In this document: in pieces, positions 36,494-45,155 of the stretch
How positions within the stretch are numbered: position 1 is the first letter of the stretch
Layout of the letters: every line of letters begins with the position of its first letter
Assembly: GCF_003332825.1 (NCBI RefSeq)
Contig: NZ_QIRF01000008.1
Location: forward strand, 108,383 to 172,382
Source: Dyella sp. C9
Lineage (GTDB): Bacteria > Pseudomonadota > Gammaproteobacteria > Xanthomonadales > Rhodanobacteraceae
Reading direction: 5' to 3'
Length of the DNA stretch: 64,000 nt
Translations under genes and position numbers: made by a program
Notes under the pieces: generated by a model
What the model was told of the DNA's origin: nothing
Databases searched by the model: none
Seen by the model: the letters and a program-made list of their open reading frames with translations, nothing else

Positions 36494-37021
36494 TCAGGTG
36501 CTCGGCGCCTGCGTGACCTGCGCGGGAAGCGGGCCCAGGAAAATCGCCCGCAGCCGATCATTGCCGATCAGGCGCGCCAGTTCCGCGAACACGCAGTAGT
36601 TGGCGATGAGCACGATCAGCAGGATCTCGATGGCCCAGAAATGCGGCCAGTTGATGTGCGCCCACAACTGGCTGTTGGCCTCGCCGAGACTGGACGATTC
36701 CTTCCAGAACTCATACAGGTGTTCCAGGTAATGGATGATCGTCGCCACGATGGCGTAGATCAGCGTCTTCCATGCGGCATTCCAGATCAGCGGCTTTTCC
36801 GGAAAGCGGTTGATGAAAGGCAGCAGGTTGGCCAGCAACACCGACTTTCCCAGGATCAATGCCGCGACGATGATCGAGATACTGGTGGTCGGCTCGATGC
36901 CCGAACCCCGGGTCATCAGCGTGCGAACCAGTGCCAGCACGTGCAGGATCACGAAGAAGTAGATCGTGGGCGGCAGCATTTCCAGGAACTCATGCTTCAC
37001 CGTTGCAGTGAACTTGCTCAT
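36494..37021 (-). CDS. Four-helix membrane protein of unknown function
   Basis: A 175-residue integral membrane protein. Hydrophobic segments: MLPPTIYFFVILHVLALVRTL, SISIIVAALILGKSVLLANLLPF, WKTLIYAIVATIIHYLEHLYEFW and WAIEILLIVLIANYCVFAELARLI. No catalytic motif was recognised. The ATG at 37021 has a near-perfect AGGAGGGG site, so the longer reading to 37060 is unlikely. Confidence 0.85.
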   Translation of the reverse strand: MSKFTATVKHEFLEMLPPTIYFFVILHVLALVRTLMTRGSGIEPTTSISIIVAALILGKSVLLANLLPFINRFPEKPLIWNAAWKTLIYAIVATIIHYLEHLYEFWKESSSLGEANSQLWAHINWPHFWAIEILLIVLIANYCVFAELARLIGNDRLRAIFLGPLPAQVTQAPST

Positions 37022-37366
37022 GTTCCCCTCCTGACATGGTTGTCGATACCCGTGCTCCAAGACGTGGCCGACGGCGCGACATGTGCGCCTTCACCACGCA
37101 GTGCGGGCGGCGAGTCCGGTGACGGTGAAGGAGGATGGTTGACGCTCATCCTCCCGTTGAAGCGGCGCCGTCTGGCGGTCTGCATCGGCCCGGGGGACTG
37201 CGCGGCGGAACATAGCACGTCCCCGTAGTGCCGGATGTGCACGATGCGGACTCCGGCCGGAGGGTGAAGAGGGCGCGATGACGTCCACGCCCGCGTCACC
37301 CCGCTTACGTAAAGTGGCGCGGGTTGGTCATTGTGCTGCGGGCGCGACGCGTCGGGAGGACGTGCC
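37022..37366. other. Divergent spacer with a GGAGGATG hairpin
   Basis: About 345 bases between a minus-strand membrane protein gene and the mipA-like gene. It contains an inverted repeat GGAGGATG (37130-37137)/CATCCTCC (37147-37154), nested near CTTCACC/GGTGAAG. No gene was seen. Presumably holds both promoters. Confidence 0.4.
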
Positions 37367-38161
37367 ATGAAAGCGTGCACTGAGCGTGGGTGGCTGGGCT
37401 GGGCTGGGGTGGCCCTGGCATGGCTGGGATTTGCGGGCGCGGCGCACGCCGACGACGAACTGGAAAGCCAGCGCATCGTCGGCATCGGCATCCAGCGCAT
37501 GCCGGCCTGGCCCGGTTCGGACAATCAACGCAACGAGCCGGTGCCGTTCATCCTGGCCGAGTTGCCCTGTCACATCACCATCTCCACGCTCGATGGCCTC
37601 ACCGTCGATTTCATCCACGCGGATGGGTGGCACGGTGGCATCTACGGCAACTACCAGTGGGGGCGCGACCGTTCCGAGCTGGGTAGCGAGCTGGAAGGCA
37701 CCATCCCTTCGTTTTCGCCGCGCATCAGCGCCGGCGGTTACGTGGAATACGAGTTCGCCGACAAGTTCGAGGTCGGTTCGGACCTGAGCCACGATACCCA
37801 GGGCGCCGGCGCCTACCTGCGCGTGTACGGCAGCTATGAACTTCCGAGCATCGGCTACTGGATGCACGAAGTGGAGCTGCAGTGGCAGGCGATGAATGGG
37901 CCCGCCATGCGCCGTTACTTTGGTGTCACGCCTGCGCAGGCCATGCAGCTGGGCGTGGATTCGTGGCAGCCCACCGGCGGCACGCAGCAGATGGAACTCG
38001 AGTACAGCGCCTTCATGCCGACCAGCCTGCACACCGGCTTTGCGTTCATGCTCAACTACGCGCGCCTGCTGGGGCAGTCCAGCGGAAGTCCGCTGGTACA
38101 TCGCTACGGCTCGTCCAACCAGTTCACCGGCACGTTGGCCTTCGTCTACCGCTTTCTCTAG
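37367..38161 (+). CDS. MipA/OmpV family outer-membrane protein
   Basis: A 264-residue predicted beta-barrel. The signal peptide is about 29 residues, ending GFAGAAHA/DDEL. Motifs of the family: GIQRMPAWPGSDNQRNEPVPF, WHGGIYGNYQWGRDRSELG, SPRISAGGYVEYEFADKFEVGSDL, YFGVTPAQAMQLGV and the C-terminal barrel strand SNQFTGTLAFVYRFL. MipA is a scaffold linking murein synthase and hydrolase in E. coli; OmpV members are porin-like. GGAGGA precedes the ATG. The stop codon overlaps the minus-strand exonuclease gene by four bases. Confidence 0.88.
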   Translation: MKACTERGWLGWAGVALAWLGFAGAAHADDELESQRIVGIGIQRMPAWPGSDNQRNEPVPFILAELPCHITISTLDGLTVDFIHADGWHGGIYGNYQWGRDRSELGSELEGTIPSFSPRISAGGYVEYEFADKFEVGSDLSHDTQGAGAYLRVYGSYELPSIGYWMHEVELQWQAMNGPAMRRYFGVTPAQAMQLGVDSWQPTGGTQQMELEYSAFMPTSLHTGFAFMLNYARLLGQSSGSPLVHRYGSSNQFTGTLAFVYRFL

Positions 38162-38982
38162 TCGCAAGCCTGCGTGAAGTGGGCCAGGATGCCGCCGAGG
38201 CTGCGCAAGTCCTGGCTGTTGTGTCGCGCCACGCGGTGCAGGGCGGCGGCCGATCCGCCGCGCAGAAAGCCCAGCCACGCGGCGGGCGCCTCGGCGCCGG
38301 GCAGGTCGTCCTCGCGCACCACGCGCAGCAACTGGCGCTCGACGGTGGCGAGACGACAGTTCTCCCACACGCCGCGCCAGCGGCGGCGCACCGGGTGCAG
38401 CAGGTCGATATGGGCCAGGCCGTCGAGCGGTGACTCGCGGCGGTGCAGGCGCAGGCGCGTCTTCAGCAGTGGCGCGTCGTACGACTTGCCGTTGTAGCTC
38501 ACCAGCACCGTATCGGGTCGCAGCCACGAGACGAAGCAATCGAGCATGGCCGCCTCGCCGGCCAACGTGCTGATCAGCAGCTGGCGTTCGCGAAACTGGC
38601 CCTTGTGCCAGTCGGCCACGCCGATCATGAAGGCGCGCGTACCCGTGCCGCCCGCCAGTCCGGTGGTTTCGGTGTCGAACAGCAGCAGCCGTTCGGGCTC
38701 GATGTCCGCATCGATCCGCGCGAAGCCGGCATGGAAGCGACCCGGCGAGGGCGGCCAGGCGCAGCGCGTCTCGCTCAACTGCAGGCCGGGCGCAATGGTC
38801 TGTCCGGGCAGCGGCGTCGGTTCGCTTGCACGCACCGGCGCACGGTCGGTGCGACGTCGCACGCCGAGCAGGGCGCGCAGGTTGTCCGGCATCGGTTCGG
38901 GGCGCCGCACGGTAGCTGGCGCGGGGGCCTGCACGCCGGCCTGCCTGCGCAGGCCACGCAGTTTGTCGGCGAGCGCGCTCAC
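38158..38982 (-). CDS. RNase H-like 3'-5' exonuclease, YprB/MrfB-like
   Basis: A 274-residue protein. After a basic Pro-rich N-terminus comes a DEDD exonuclease fold: LLFDTETTGLAGG (Asp103, Glu105), VLVSYNGKSYDAPLL (third Asp), HIDLLHPVRRRW and HNSQDLRSLGGIL (fourth Asp with His). This is the ribonuclease H-like layout of B. subtilis YprB (MrfB), a 3'-5' DNA exonuclease required for mitomycin C lesion repair. It overlaps the upstream helicase by four bases, so the two are translationally coupled, as yprA-yprB are adjacent in Bacillus. It lacks the TPR part of Bacillus MrfB. Confidence 0.87.
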   Translation of the reverse strand: MSALADKLRGLRRQAGVQAPAPATVRRPEPMPDNLRALLGVRRRTDRAPVRASEPTPLPGQTIAPGLQLSETRCAWPPSPGRFHAGFARIDADIEPERLLLFDTETTGLAGGTGTRAFMIGVADWHKGQFRERQLLISTLAGEAAMLDCFVSWLRPDTVLVSYNGKSYDAPLLKTRLRLHRRESPLDGLAHIDLLHPVRRRWRGVWENCRLATVERQLLRVVREDDLPGAEAPAAWLGFLRGGSAAALHRVARHNSQDLRSLGGILAHFTQACD

Positions 38983-41399
38983 AATGCCACGATCAGGTCG
39001 AGCACGCGCGTAGCGAGTGATTTCAGTGGGGCATCACCGTGTTCGTCGGCAGCGAGCACCGGGCCCACGCAAGCCGGGCAACCGGCGCGGCAATCGCAGC
39101 GCAGCACCAGCTCGCGCGCCAGCCGCACCAGGTCCTCGCGCCGCTCGTACAGCGGCGCGCTGAGCCCGACCCCGCCGGGAAACGCATCGTAGAGATACAG
39201 CGTGGGTACGAACGGCCCCTGCGTGACGGCGTCCGTTTCGCCAAGGCTGGTGCGCAGCTGCGCACGGCCGTTCGCATCGGGCGTGGCGAACCAGGCGCCA
39301 TCGCCGCTGCCGACGGCCTTTTGCAGGTCGCGTGCCTCGGCCATTACCGCCACCGTGGCAACGATGTGCAGCGCGTGCGCGGCGGCGAGGAACCCGTCGA
39401 GTGCCTGCTGGCGGTGATCGAAGGCCTGGTCCAGCGCGCGCTGCGGCAGCTGCCACCACACGGCGGTGGTGTGCAATTCGAGGTCCGGCAGATTCACCGG
39501 GCCGTAGCCGATGTTCTCGTGTGTGTAGTAGCGGATCTTCTTGTAGCCGGCCACGCGTCGCGCCACGTGCACCTCGCCGTGGTGCGTGCTGCCGGCGCCG
39601 GCCGGCGAGCCGTCGAAGGCCTCCAGCACCTTGAGCTTGGTGTAGTCGATGGCGTCGGTGTAGTAGTCGGCCTGGGTGCGCGTGACATAGGCCTTGCGTC
39701 CCTCCCAGTCGAGCTTCTCCACCTGGTAAGGCGTGGACTGCACCATGTGGATGGCGCCTTCGTAGAGGGTGAGCGCGGCGGCGCTGTAGTCCACCTCGGC
39801 GATGATGGTCTGGCGGCCGTTGGTACGGTCCACCACCACGAAGTTGCCGTCCGCCACCGAGCGCAGCGACACCGCATTGGCCGGGTAGCTGTCGGCGATC
39901 CACTCGAAGCGTTCGCCCTCCTGGTGCAGCACGCCTTCCTCGGCAAGCACCTGCAGCCACGGCGTGGCGTCCTGCATGCCGAACAGCTCGCCGAGGCGAA
40001 ACGGCAGCTCGAATGCCGCGCAGCGGATGTGGTCGAGCAGGATCAGCGGCTGGTCCGGCGCGATGCGTGCGTGCTCGGGCGGCGCGCCCTGGAAGAACTC
40101 CGGGTGGCGCACCAGGTACTGGTCCAGCGGATCGCTGCTGGCCACCAGCACGCCCAGCGAGGCCTGCTGGCGGCGGCCGGCGCGTCCAAAGCGCTGCCAG
40201 GTGGCCGCCACGCTGCCGGGGTAGCCGTTGAGCACCACCACGTCGAGCGCGCCGATGTCCACGCCCAGTTCCAGCGCCGAAGTGCTGACGATGCCGTCGA
40301 CCTGTCCCGCGCGCATCTCGCGCTCGGCGGCGCGGCGCTCGGTGGGCAGGTAGCCACCGCGATAGGCGCGGATGCGCGGCGGCTTGCGCGGATCGTTGTC
40401 GAACACGTCCTTGAGGTACTTGGTGAGCACTTCCACCATCAGGCGCGACTGCGCGAAGACCAGGGTCTTGAGGCCCGCGCGGATGGCCGTGCGCGCGATG
40501 CGGTTGGATTGCGAACGCGCGGAGGCGCGCAGGCCGAGGTCGGGGTTCACCACCGGCGGATTCCACAGCAGCACGTGCTTCTCGCCCACCGGCGCGCCGC
40601 TGTCGGTGATGGCGGTGACCGCTTGCTCGATCAGTGCGCTGGCGTGCTCGGCCGGGTTGCCGATGGTGGCCGAGCACAGGATGAACTGCGGCGTCACCCC
40701 GTAGAACGCGCACACGCGCTGCAGCCGGCGCAGCACGTTGGCCACGTGCGAACCGAACACGCCGCGATAGGTGTGCACCTCGTCGATCACCACGTAGCGC
40801 AGGTTCTCGAAGAACTGCGCCCACTTGGTGTGATGCGGCAGGATCGCCTGGTGCAGCATATCCGGGTTGCTCACCACGATGTCGCCGTGCAGGCGGATCG
40901 CCTGGCGCGCATCGCCCGGCGTGTCGCCGTCGAAGGTAAAGGCCTTCACGCCCAGCTCGCCGGCCTGGTTGAGTTCGAGCAGCTCGGCCACTTGGTCCTG
41001 CGCCAGCGCCTTGGTGGGAAACAGGAACAGCGCCTTGGCGCGCTGGCGGATCGCCGCACTGATCACCGGCAGCGTGTAGCACAGCGACTTGCCGGACGCG
41101 GTGGGCGTGGCAATCACCACGTGCTTGCCGGCCGCAGTGGCATTCCACGCCTGGGCCTGGTGGTCGTAGAGCTGCTCGATGCCCCGGCTGCGCAGGGCCT
41201 GGACCAGTGTGGCCGGCATGTCGCCGGGCAGCGGTGCGTAGCGACCCTCGCGGCCGGGTTGCACGAAGCTGCCGGTGATGCGGTCGGCGTATCGCCTGGC
41301 GAGGCGCCTGGCCAGCTGATCGCCGCCCGCGACCGGTGCGGCCAGCGCGCCATCCCCGCGCACGGCGCGCTGGGCGAAGGGATTGGGCAAGGCATTCAT
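38979..41399 (-). CDS. DEAD/DEAH helicase with DUF1998 domain, MrfA/YprA-like
   Basis: An 806-residue superfamily 2 DNA helicase. Motif I is TPTASGKS (about residues 98-105), motif II DEVH in VVIDEVHTYRGVFGSH, motif III SATIGNP, and the motif VI region is QRFGRAGRRQQ. The C-terminal DUF1998 region ends with a cysteine cluster CDCRAGCPAC (Cys768, 770, 774, 777), matching the four-Cys metal site of MrfA. B. subtilis MrfA works with MrfB in repair of mitomycin C adducts independently of UvrABC. The start MNALPNPFAQ was chosen by family; the frame is open up to 41630. Confidence 0.9.
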   Translation of the reverse strand: MNALPNPFAQRAVRGDGALAAPVAGGDQLARRLARRYADRITGSFVQPGREGRYAPLPGDMPATLVQALRSRGIEQLYDHQAQAWNATAAGKHVVIATPTASGKSLCYTLPVISAAIRQRAKALFLFPTKALAQDQVAELLELNQAGELGVKAFTFDGDTPGDARQAIRLHGDIVVSNPDMLHQAILPHHTKWAQFFENLRYVVIDEVHTYRGVFGSHVANVLRRLQRVCAFYGVTPQFILCSATIGNPAEHASALIEQAVTAITDSGAPVGEKHVLLWNPPVVNPDLGLRASARSQSNRIARTAIRAGLKTLVFAQSRLMVEVLTKYLKDVFDNDPRKPPRIRAYRGGYLPTERRAAEREMRAGQVDGIVSTSALELGVDIGALDVVVLNGYPGSVAATWQRFGRAGRRQQASLGVLVASSDPLDQYLVRHPEFFQGAPPEHARIAPDQPLILLDHIRCAAFELPFRLGELFGMQDATPWLQVLAEEGVLHQEGERFEWIADSYPANAVSLRSVADGNFVVVDRTNGRQTIIAEVDYSAAALTLYEGAIHMVQSTPYQVEKLDWEGRKAYVTRTQADYYTDAIDYTKLKVLEAFDGSPAGAGSTHHGEVHVARRVAGYKKIRYYTHENIGYGPVNLPDLELHTTAVWWQLPQRALDQAFDHRQQALDGFLAAAHALHIVATVAVMAEARDLQKAVGSGDGAWFATPDANGRAQLRTSLGETDAVTQGPFVPTLYLYDAFPGGVGLSAPLYERREDLVRLARELVLRCDCRAGCPACVGPVLAADEHGDAPLKSLATRVLDLIVAL

Positions 41400-41473
41400 C
41401 GGCGCGCTCCGTCCGGCTGGGAACGGCATTGCAGCGGGGAGGCGTCTCAGTTGTTGAGACGGCAGGACTCTGG

Positions 41474-41495
41474 CCCCTCTCCCCTTGGAGAGGGG
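41474..41495. repeat. CCCCTCTCC/GGAGAGGGG intergenic hairpin
   Basis: Perfect 9-base arms around CCTT, followed by TTGGGTGAGGGTGCGGGGC, in the divergent spacer between the helicase and the response regulator. Related to elements at 13221-13243 and 51551-51566. Confidence 0.7.
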
Positions 41496-41624
41496 TTGGG
41501 TGAGGGTGCGGGGCTTGCGTAGCACCCAAGCGCGCCCCTGGCAGCCCCACTTAAGCGTTTCATAAGCCATCCGCCGCATAATGGCCGCGCCTTTCCCCAC
41601 CGGCGGCGCTGGAGCTTCTGTTTC

Positions 41625-42290
41625 GTGCATATCCTTCTGGTCGAAGACGACGCCCAGCTGGGCAGCGCCATCGAGCGTGCGCTGGAGCGCCTGGGTTACA
41701 CGGTGTCATGGCTGCGCGACGGGCGCAGCGCGCTCAATGCCATCCGCGACCGCTCTGCCGACCTGGTGCTGTTGGACCTTGGCCTGCCCGGGCGTGATGG
41801 CATCGACGTGCTGGTGGAGGCGCGCCGCGCGCGCATCGATACGCCGGTGCTGGTGATGACGGCGCGCGATGGCCTGTCGGCCCGTGTCGACGGGTTGGAC
41901 GCAGGTGCCGACGATTACTTGATCAAACCGTTCCATGTGGAAGAACTGGCCGCCCGCATCCGTTCGCTCAGCCGACGCATGCGCGGGTTGGCGGTGAACT
42001 GCATCGAGGTGGGCGCGCTCAGCCTGGACCTGGGTTCGTCCGAAGTGCTCTTCCGTGGCCAGCCGGTGGAGCTGACGCGGCGCGAGTTCGCCTTGCTGCA
42101 GGCCCTGATGGAAAGCGCCGGCCGGCTGGTGCGGCGCGAGAGCCTGGAGAATTCGCTTTACGGGCTGGACCACGTGGTGGGCAACAACGCCCTCGAGGTG
42201 CTGGTGCACGCGCTGCGCAGCAAGCTCAGCTTCGAGACCATCCGCAATGTGCGCGGCTTCGGTTACATGATCCCGCGGGATCCCCAATGA
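41625..42290 (+). CDS. OmpR-family response regulator
   Basis: A 221-residue two-component regulator. The receiver domain has the acidic pair EDD (residues 7-9), phosphoacceptor Asp51 (LVLLDLGLPG), a Thr in VMTARDG and Lys in LIKPFH. The OmpR/PhoB winged helix follows (VELTRREFALLQALMES, NALEVLVHALRSKL, IRNVRGFGYMI). It starts with GTG, preceded by GGAG. The stop overlaps the histidine kinase start. Downstream efflux genes are its probable targets. Confidence 0.94.
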   Translation: MHILLVEDDAQLGSAIERALERLGYTVSWLRDGRSALNAIRDRSADLVLLDLGLPGRDGIDVLVEARRARIDTPVLVMTARDGLSARVDGLDAGADDYLIKPFHVEELAARIRSLSRRMRGLAVNCIEVGALSLDLGSSEVLFRGQPVELTRREFALLQALMESAGRLVRRESLENSLYGLDHVVGNNALEVLVHALRSKLSFETIRNVRGFGYMIPRDPQ

Positions 42291-43708
42291 CGGCCACCAG
42301 CCTGCAGGGACGCCTGCGCTGGCTGATCCTCGGCGTGCTCGCGCTGGTGCTGGTGCCGCTGGGCATCTTCAGCCTGCAACGCACCATCCATGAAGTGGCC
42401 GAATTGTCCGATGGCCGCCTGGCCCAGTCGGCGCGAACGCTGCAGGTGATGATCCGCAACATTGGCCTGCCCGCGCTGCAGCAGCATGCCGGCGACCAGG
42501 GCGTGGTGGTGCCGATCACCGCCAAGTCGATGCAGGAACTGGTGCTGCACGGCCATACCTACGAATCGGAGGTGGGGTTCCAGGTGTTCGACCACGATGG
42601 CCGCACGCTGATGGCCACCGGCAACCTGGGTGCGTTGCCGCCACCTGCCGCGGGGCAGGTGGGTTTCACCGATGTGCGGCTGGGCCGCTATCGCTGGCGC
42701 CTGTTCACCCTGCCGCCGACACCTGACGGCGTGGTGGTGCGTTCGGCCGAACGATACGACAGTCGACGCGACATCACGCGCGCCCTGTGGATGGAACACG
42801 CCTTGCCGCCGCTGATCGCCTTGCCGGTGCTTGCCCTGCTGGTGGGCTGGGCCGTGCGCCGCGGCCTGCGTCCGCTCGACGCGCTGGCCGGCCAGTTGGC
42901 CCGTCGACGCCCCGGCAGCCACGAGACACTGCGGATCGCCGACGCGCCGCGCGAACTGGAGCCGGTGTTGGCGGCGCTCAACGACCAGTTCGACCAGCTT
43001 GAAGATGCACTGGAACGCGAGCGCCGCTTCAGCGCCGACGTAGCGCACGAACTGCGCACGCCATTGGCGTCCACCATGATCAACCTCGAGAACGCGGAGG
43101 CGAGTCGCGATTCGCGCGAGGGCGATGCCGCGCTGGCCAGCGCACGCGAAAGCCTGGCGGCGCTGGCGCGTCGCGTGGAGCAACTGCTGTCGCTTGCACG
43201 GCTGGAGAGCAGTTCGCGCAAGCAGCGGCGCACCGAAGTCGACCTGCTGGCGGTGGCGCGCACCGTGATCGAGGAGCTCTCGCCGCTGATTGCCGACAGC
43301 GATGCCGAGCTTGATGTCATCCTGCCGCCTGGCCATCTGGCCGTGCAGGGCCACGAGGTGGCCTTGGCCGCATTGATGCGCAACCTGCTGGAGAACGCGC
43401 TGCGCCACGTTCCCGATGGCGGACAGGTGCAGTTGGCGATAAGGGCGGAGGGAGCCGCGGCGGTCATTGACGTGGTCGACAACGGCGAGGGCATTGCGCC
43501 CGAACGCCGTGCGGCCGTGTTCGCCCGTTTTCATCGCGAGGCCAGCAGCCGGGGTGAGGGTTACGGGCTGGGCCTGTCCATCGTGCAACGTGCCGCGCAG
43601 CTGCACGATGCCTCGATCGAACTGCTCGACTCGCCGCTGGGTCGCGGCCTGCGCGTGTGCGTGCGCATTCCCCTCATCGACGGCCGGATACCGTCCGCGG
43701 CGGCTTGA
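42287..43708 (+). CDS. Sensor histidine kinase
   Basis: A 473-residue sensor kinase. It has two membrane helices (LRWLILGVLALVLVPLGIF near residues 10-28 and ALPPLIALPVLALLVGWAV near 170) around a periplasmic domain of about 140 residues, then HAMP-like and HisKA. The phosphoacceptor is His254 in VAHELRTPLAS. The ATPase has NLLENALRHV (N box), DNGEGI (G1) and GYGLGLSIVQR (G2). Layout is QseC/PmrB/TctE-like. The stimulus is unknown. Start overlaps the response regulator by ATGA. Confidence 0.93.
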   Translation: MTATSLQGRLRWLILGVLALVLVPLGIFSLQRTIHEVAELSDGRLAQSARTLQVMIRNIGLPALQQHAGDQGVVVPITAKSMQELVLHGHTYESEVGFQVFDHDGRTLMATGNLGALPPPAAGQVGFTDVRLGRYRWRLFTLPPTPDGVVVRSAERYDSRRDITRALWMEHALPPLIALPVLALLVGWAVRRGLRPLDALAGQLARRRPGSHETLRIADAPRELEPVLAALNDQFDQLEDALERERRFSADVAHELRTPLASTMINLENAEASRDSREGDAALASARESLAALARRVEQLLSLARLESSSRKQRRTEVDLLAVARTVIEELSPLIADSDAELDVILPPGHLAVQGHEVALAALMRNLLENALRHVPDGGQVQLAIRAEGAAAVIDVVDNGEGIAPERRAAVFARFHREASSRGEGYGLGLSIVQRAAQLHDASIELLDSPLGRGLRVCVRIPLIDGRIPSAAA

Positions 43709-43781
43709 TCGGAACCACGAGGCCGCTTTACAAAGTGAACGCTAAGAGAGATTCGCTAGGGTAGGTATTCCCCTGCCGTGC

Positions 43782-45155
43782 ATGGATTTCTCGGTGTTTC
43801 TCCACAAGATTTCGCGCCTGCCGCCCATGGTCGCCGCCCATCGCCTCGCCGCGGTGCTGATGGCGGCGACCGTGGCCGGTTGCGCAACCTATCGCCCCGA
43901 GCCGTTGCCCGAGCAGGCCGAGTCGGCTTCCTCGCTGCAGCAGTTGCATGGCTATCACGCCGGCGGCCAGCCACTGGATACGGTGGCGGTCGAGCAACTG
44001 GTGCTGCTGAACAACCCCGACCTGCGCAGCGCGCAGGCACGTCATGTGCAGGCTCAGGCCCAGCGGGTGCAGGACAGTGTGCTGCCCAACCCGGTGGTGA
44101 GTGGCAGCGCCGGCTATCTGACCGGTGGCGTGGGGGACGCCACCGCGTGGACTGCCTCGATCAGCGAGGACATCACCGCGCTGATCACGCTGCGCCCCCG
44201 CCGCGTAGCGGCAAAGGCGCGGGCCGACGCCGTCGATGCCAGCCTGCTGTGGGAGCAGTGGCAGACGCTGGGCAAGGCGCGCCTGCTGGTGATCGACCTT
44301 ATCGAGCAGCAGCGCCTGATCGCCTTGCAGCGGCAGGCCGTGCAGGCGCTGGAATATCGCCAGTCGCAGCTGCAGGCGGCCGTGGCCGACGGAAACATGG
44401 AGCGCCTTGGCAGCGCTGCGGACCTGGCCGCCGCCGCCGATGCGCGCAGCAGCCTCAACGACCTGGAGCGCCGTCAGCTCGACAGCGAGCAACAGCTGCA
44501 TGCCTTGCTTGGGCTCAAGCTCGAGGTGGCGTTGCCGCTGGTGGATTGGTTGCCGGCACCGGCGCTGGATGCGGTGGCGATACGCAGCGAGGCGGGCAGC
44601 ATCCGTCAGCGTCGGCCCGATCTGGTGGCCCTGCAACTGGGCTATCAGGCGCAGGAGGCGAGCCTGCGCGCCGCCGTGCTCGCGCAGTTTCCGCCGCTCT
44701 CGTTCGGCTATGCCGCCTCGCAGGACAACAGCCGGGTACGCAACGGCGGACCGGCCGTGACCTTCGCGCTGCCGCTGTTCGACCGCAACCAGGGCAACAT
44801 CGCGCTGGCGCGCGCCACCCGCGAACAGCTGCACGTGGAATACGGCGCCAGGCTGGCCAGCGCGCAGGACGAGGTGGACGACCTGCTGGCGCAGTACGCC
44901 CAGCTGCAGCAACAGCGCCGCGCACTGGCTCCCGCGATGAATGAAGCCGCGCAGGCCGCGCGGCAGGCCGGGCACGCGGCGCAGGCACAGCTGCTGGATG
45001 TGCGCGCGCACACCGACCTGGAGTTCGCCGCGCTCAATCGCCGCATTGCGGATGTCTCCATCGAACAGGCCATGCTGGAACAACAGGCAGCGCTGGAGCT
45101 GCTGGTTGGGCAAGGCATGCCCACTTCACTGCAACAGGATGTGTTTGCTCCATGA
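43782..45155 (+). CDS. TolC-family outer-membrane efflux lipoprotein
   Basis: A 457-residue outer-membrane factor of the TolC/OprM/CzcC superfamily. The signal ends in a lipobox TVAGC, with Cys34 from this ATG or Cys19 from the ATG at 43827, so it is probably lipid-anchored. Two repeats of the long helical hairpins are seen (VEQLVLLNNPDLRSAQARHVQAQAQ, RRPDLVALQLGYQAQEASLRAAVLAQFPPLSFG). Segment GPAVTFALPLFDRNQGNIALARATREQL is typical of CzcC-like members. It is the exit duct for the pump encoded next; the stop overlaps the adaptor start. Confidence 0.9.
   Translation: MDFSVFLHKISRLPPMVAAHRLAAVLMAATVAGCATYRPEPLPEQAESASSLQQLHGYHAGGQPLDTVAVEQLVLLNNPDLRSAQARHVQAQAQRVQDSVLPNPVVSGSAGYLTGGVGDATAWTASISEDITALITLRPRRVAAKARADAVDASLLWEQWQTLGKARLLVIDLIEQQRLIALQRQAVQALEYRQSQLQAAVADGNMERLGSAADLAAAADARSSLNDLERRQLDSEQQLHALLGLKLEVALPLVDWLPAPALDAVAIRSEAGSIRQRRPDLVALQLGYQAQEASLRAAVLAQFPPLSFGYAASQDNSRVRNGGPAVTFALPLFDRNQGNIALARATREQLHVEYGARLASAQDEVDDLLAQYAQLQQQRRALAPAMNEAAQAARQAGHAAQAQLLDVRAHTDLEFAALNRRIADVSIEQAMLEQQAALELLVGQGMPTSLQQDVFAP

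Noticed and set aside
39039..41522. 827-codon plus-strand frame over the helicase, and a similar minus-strand frame over gspE
   Set aside because: Both are shadows of strongly supported genes with intact motifs on the opposite strand.
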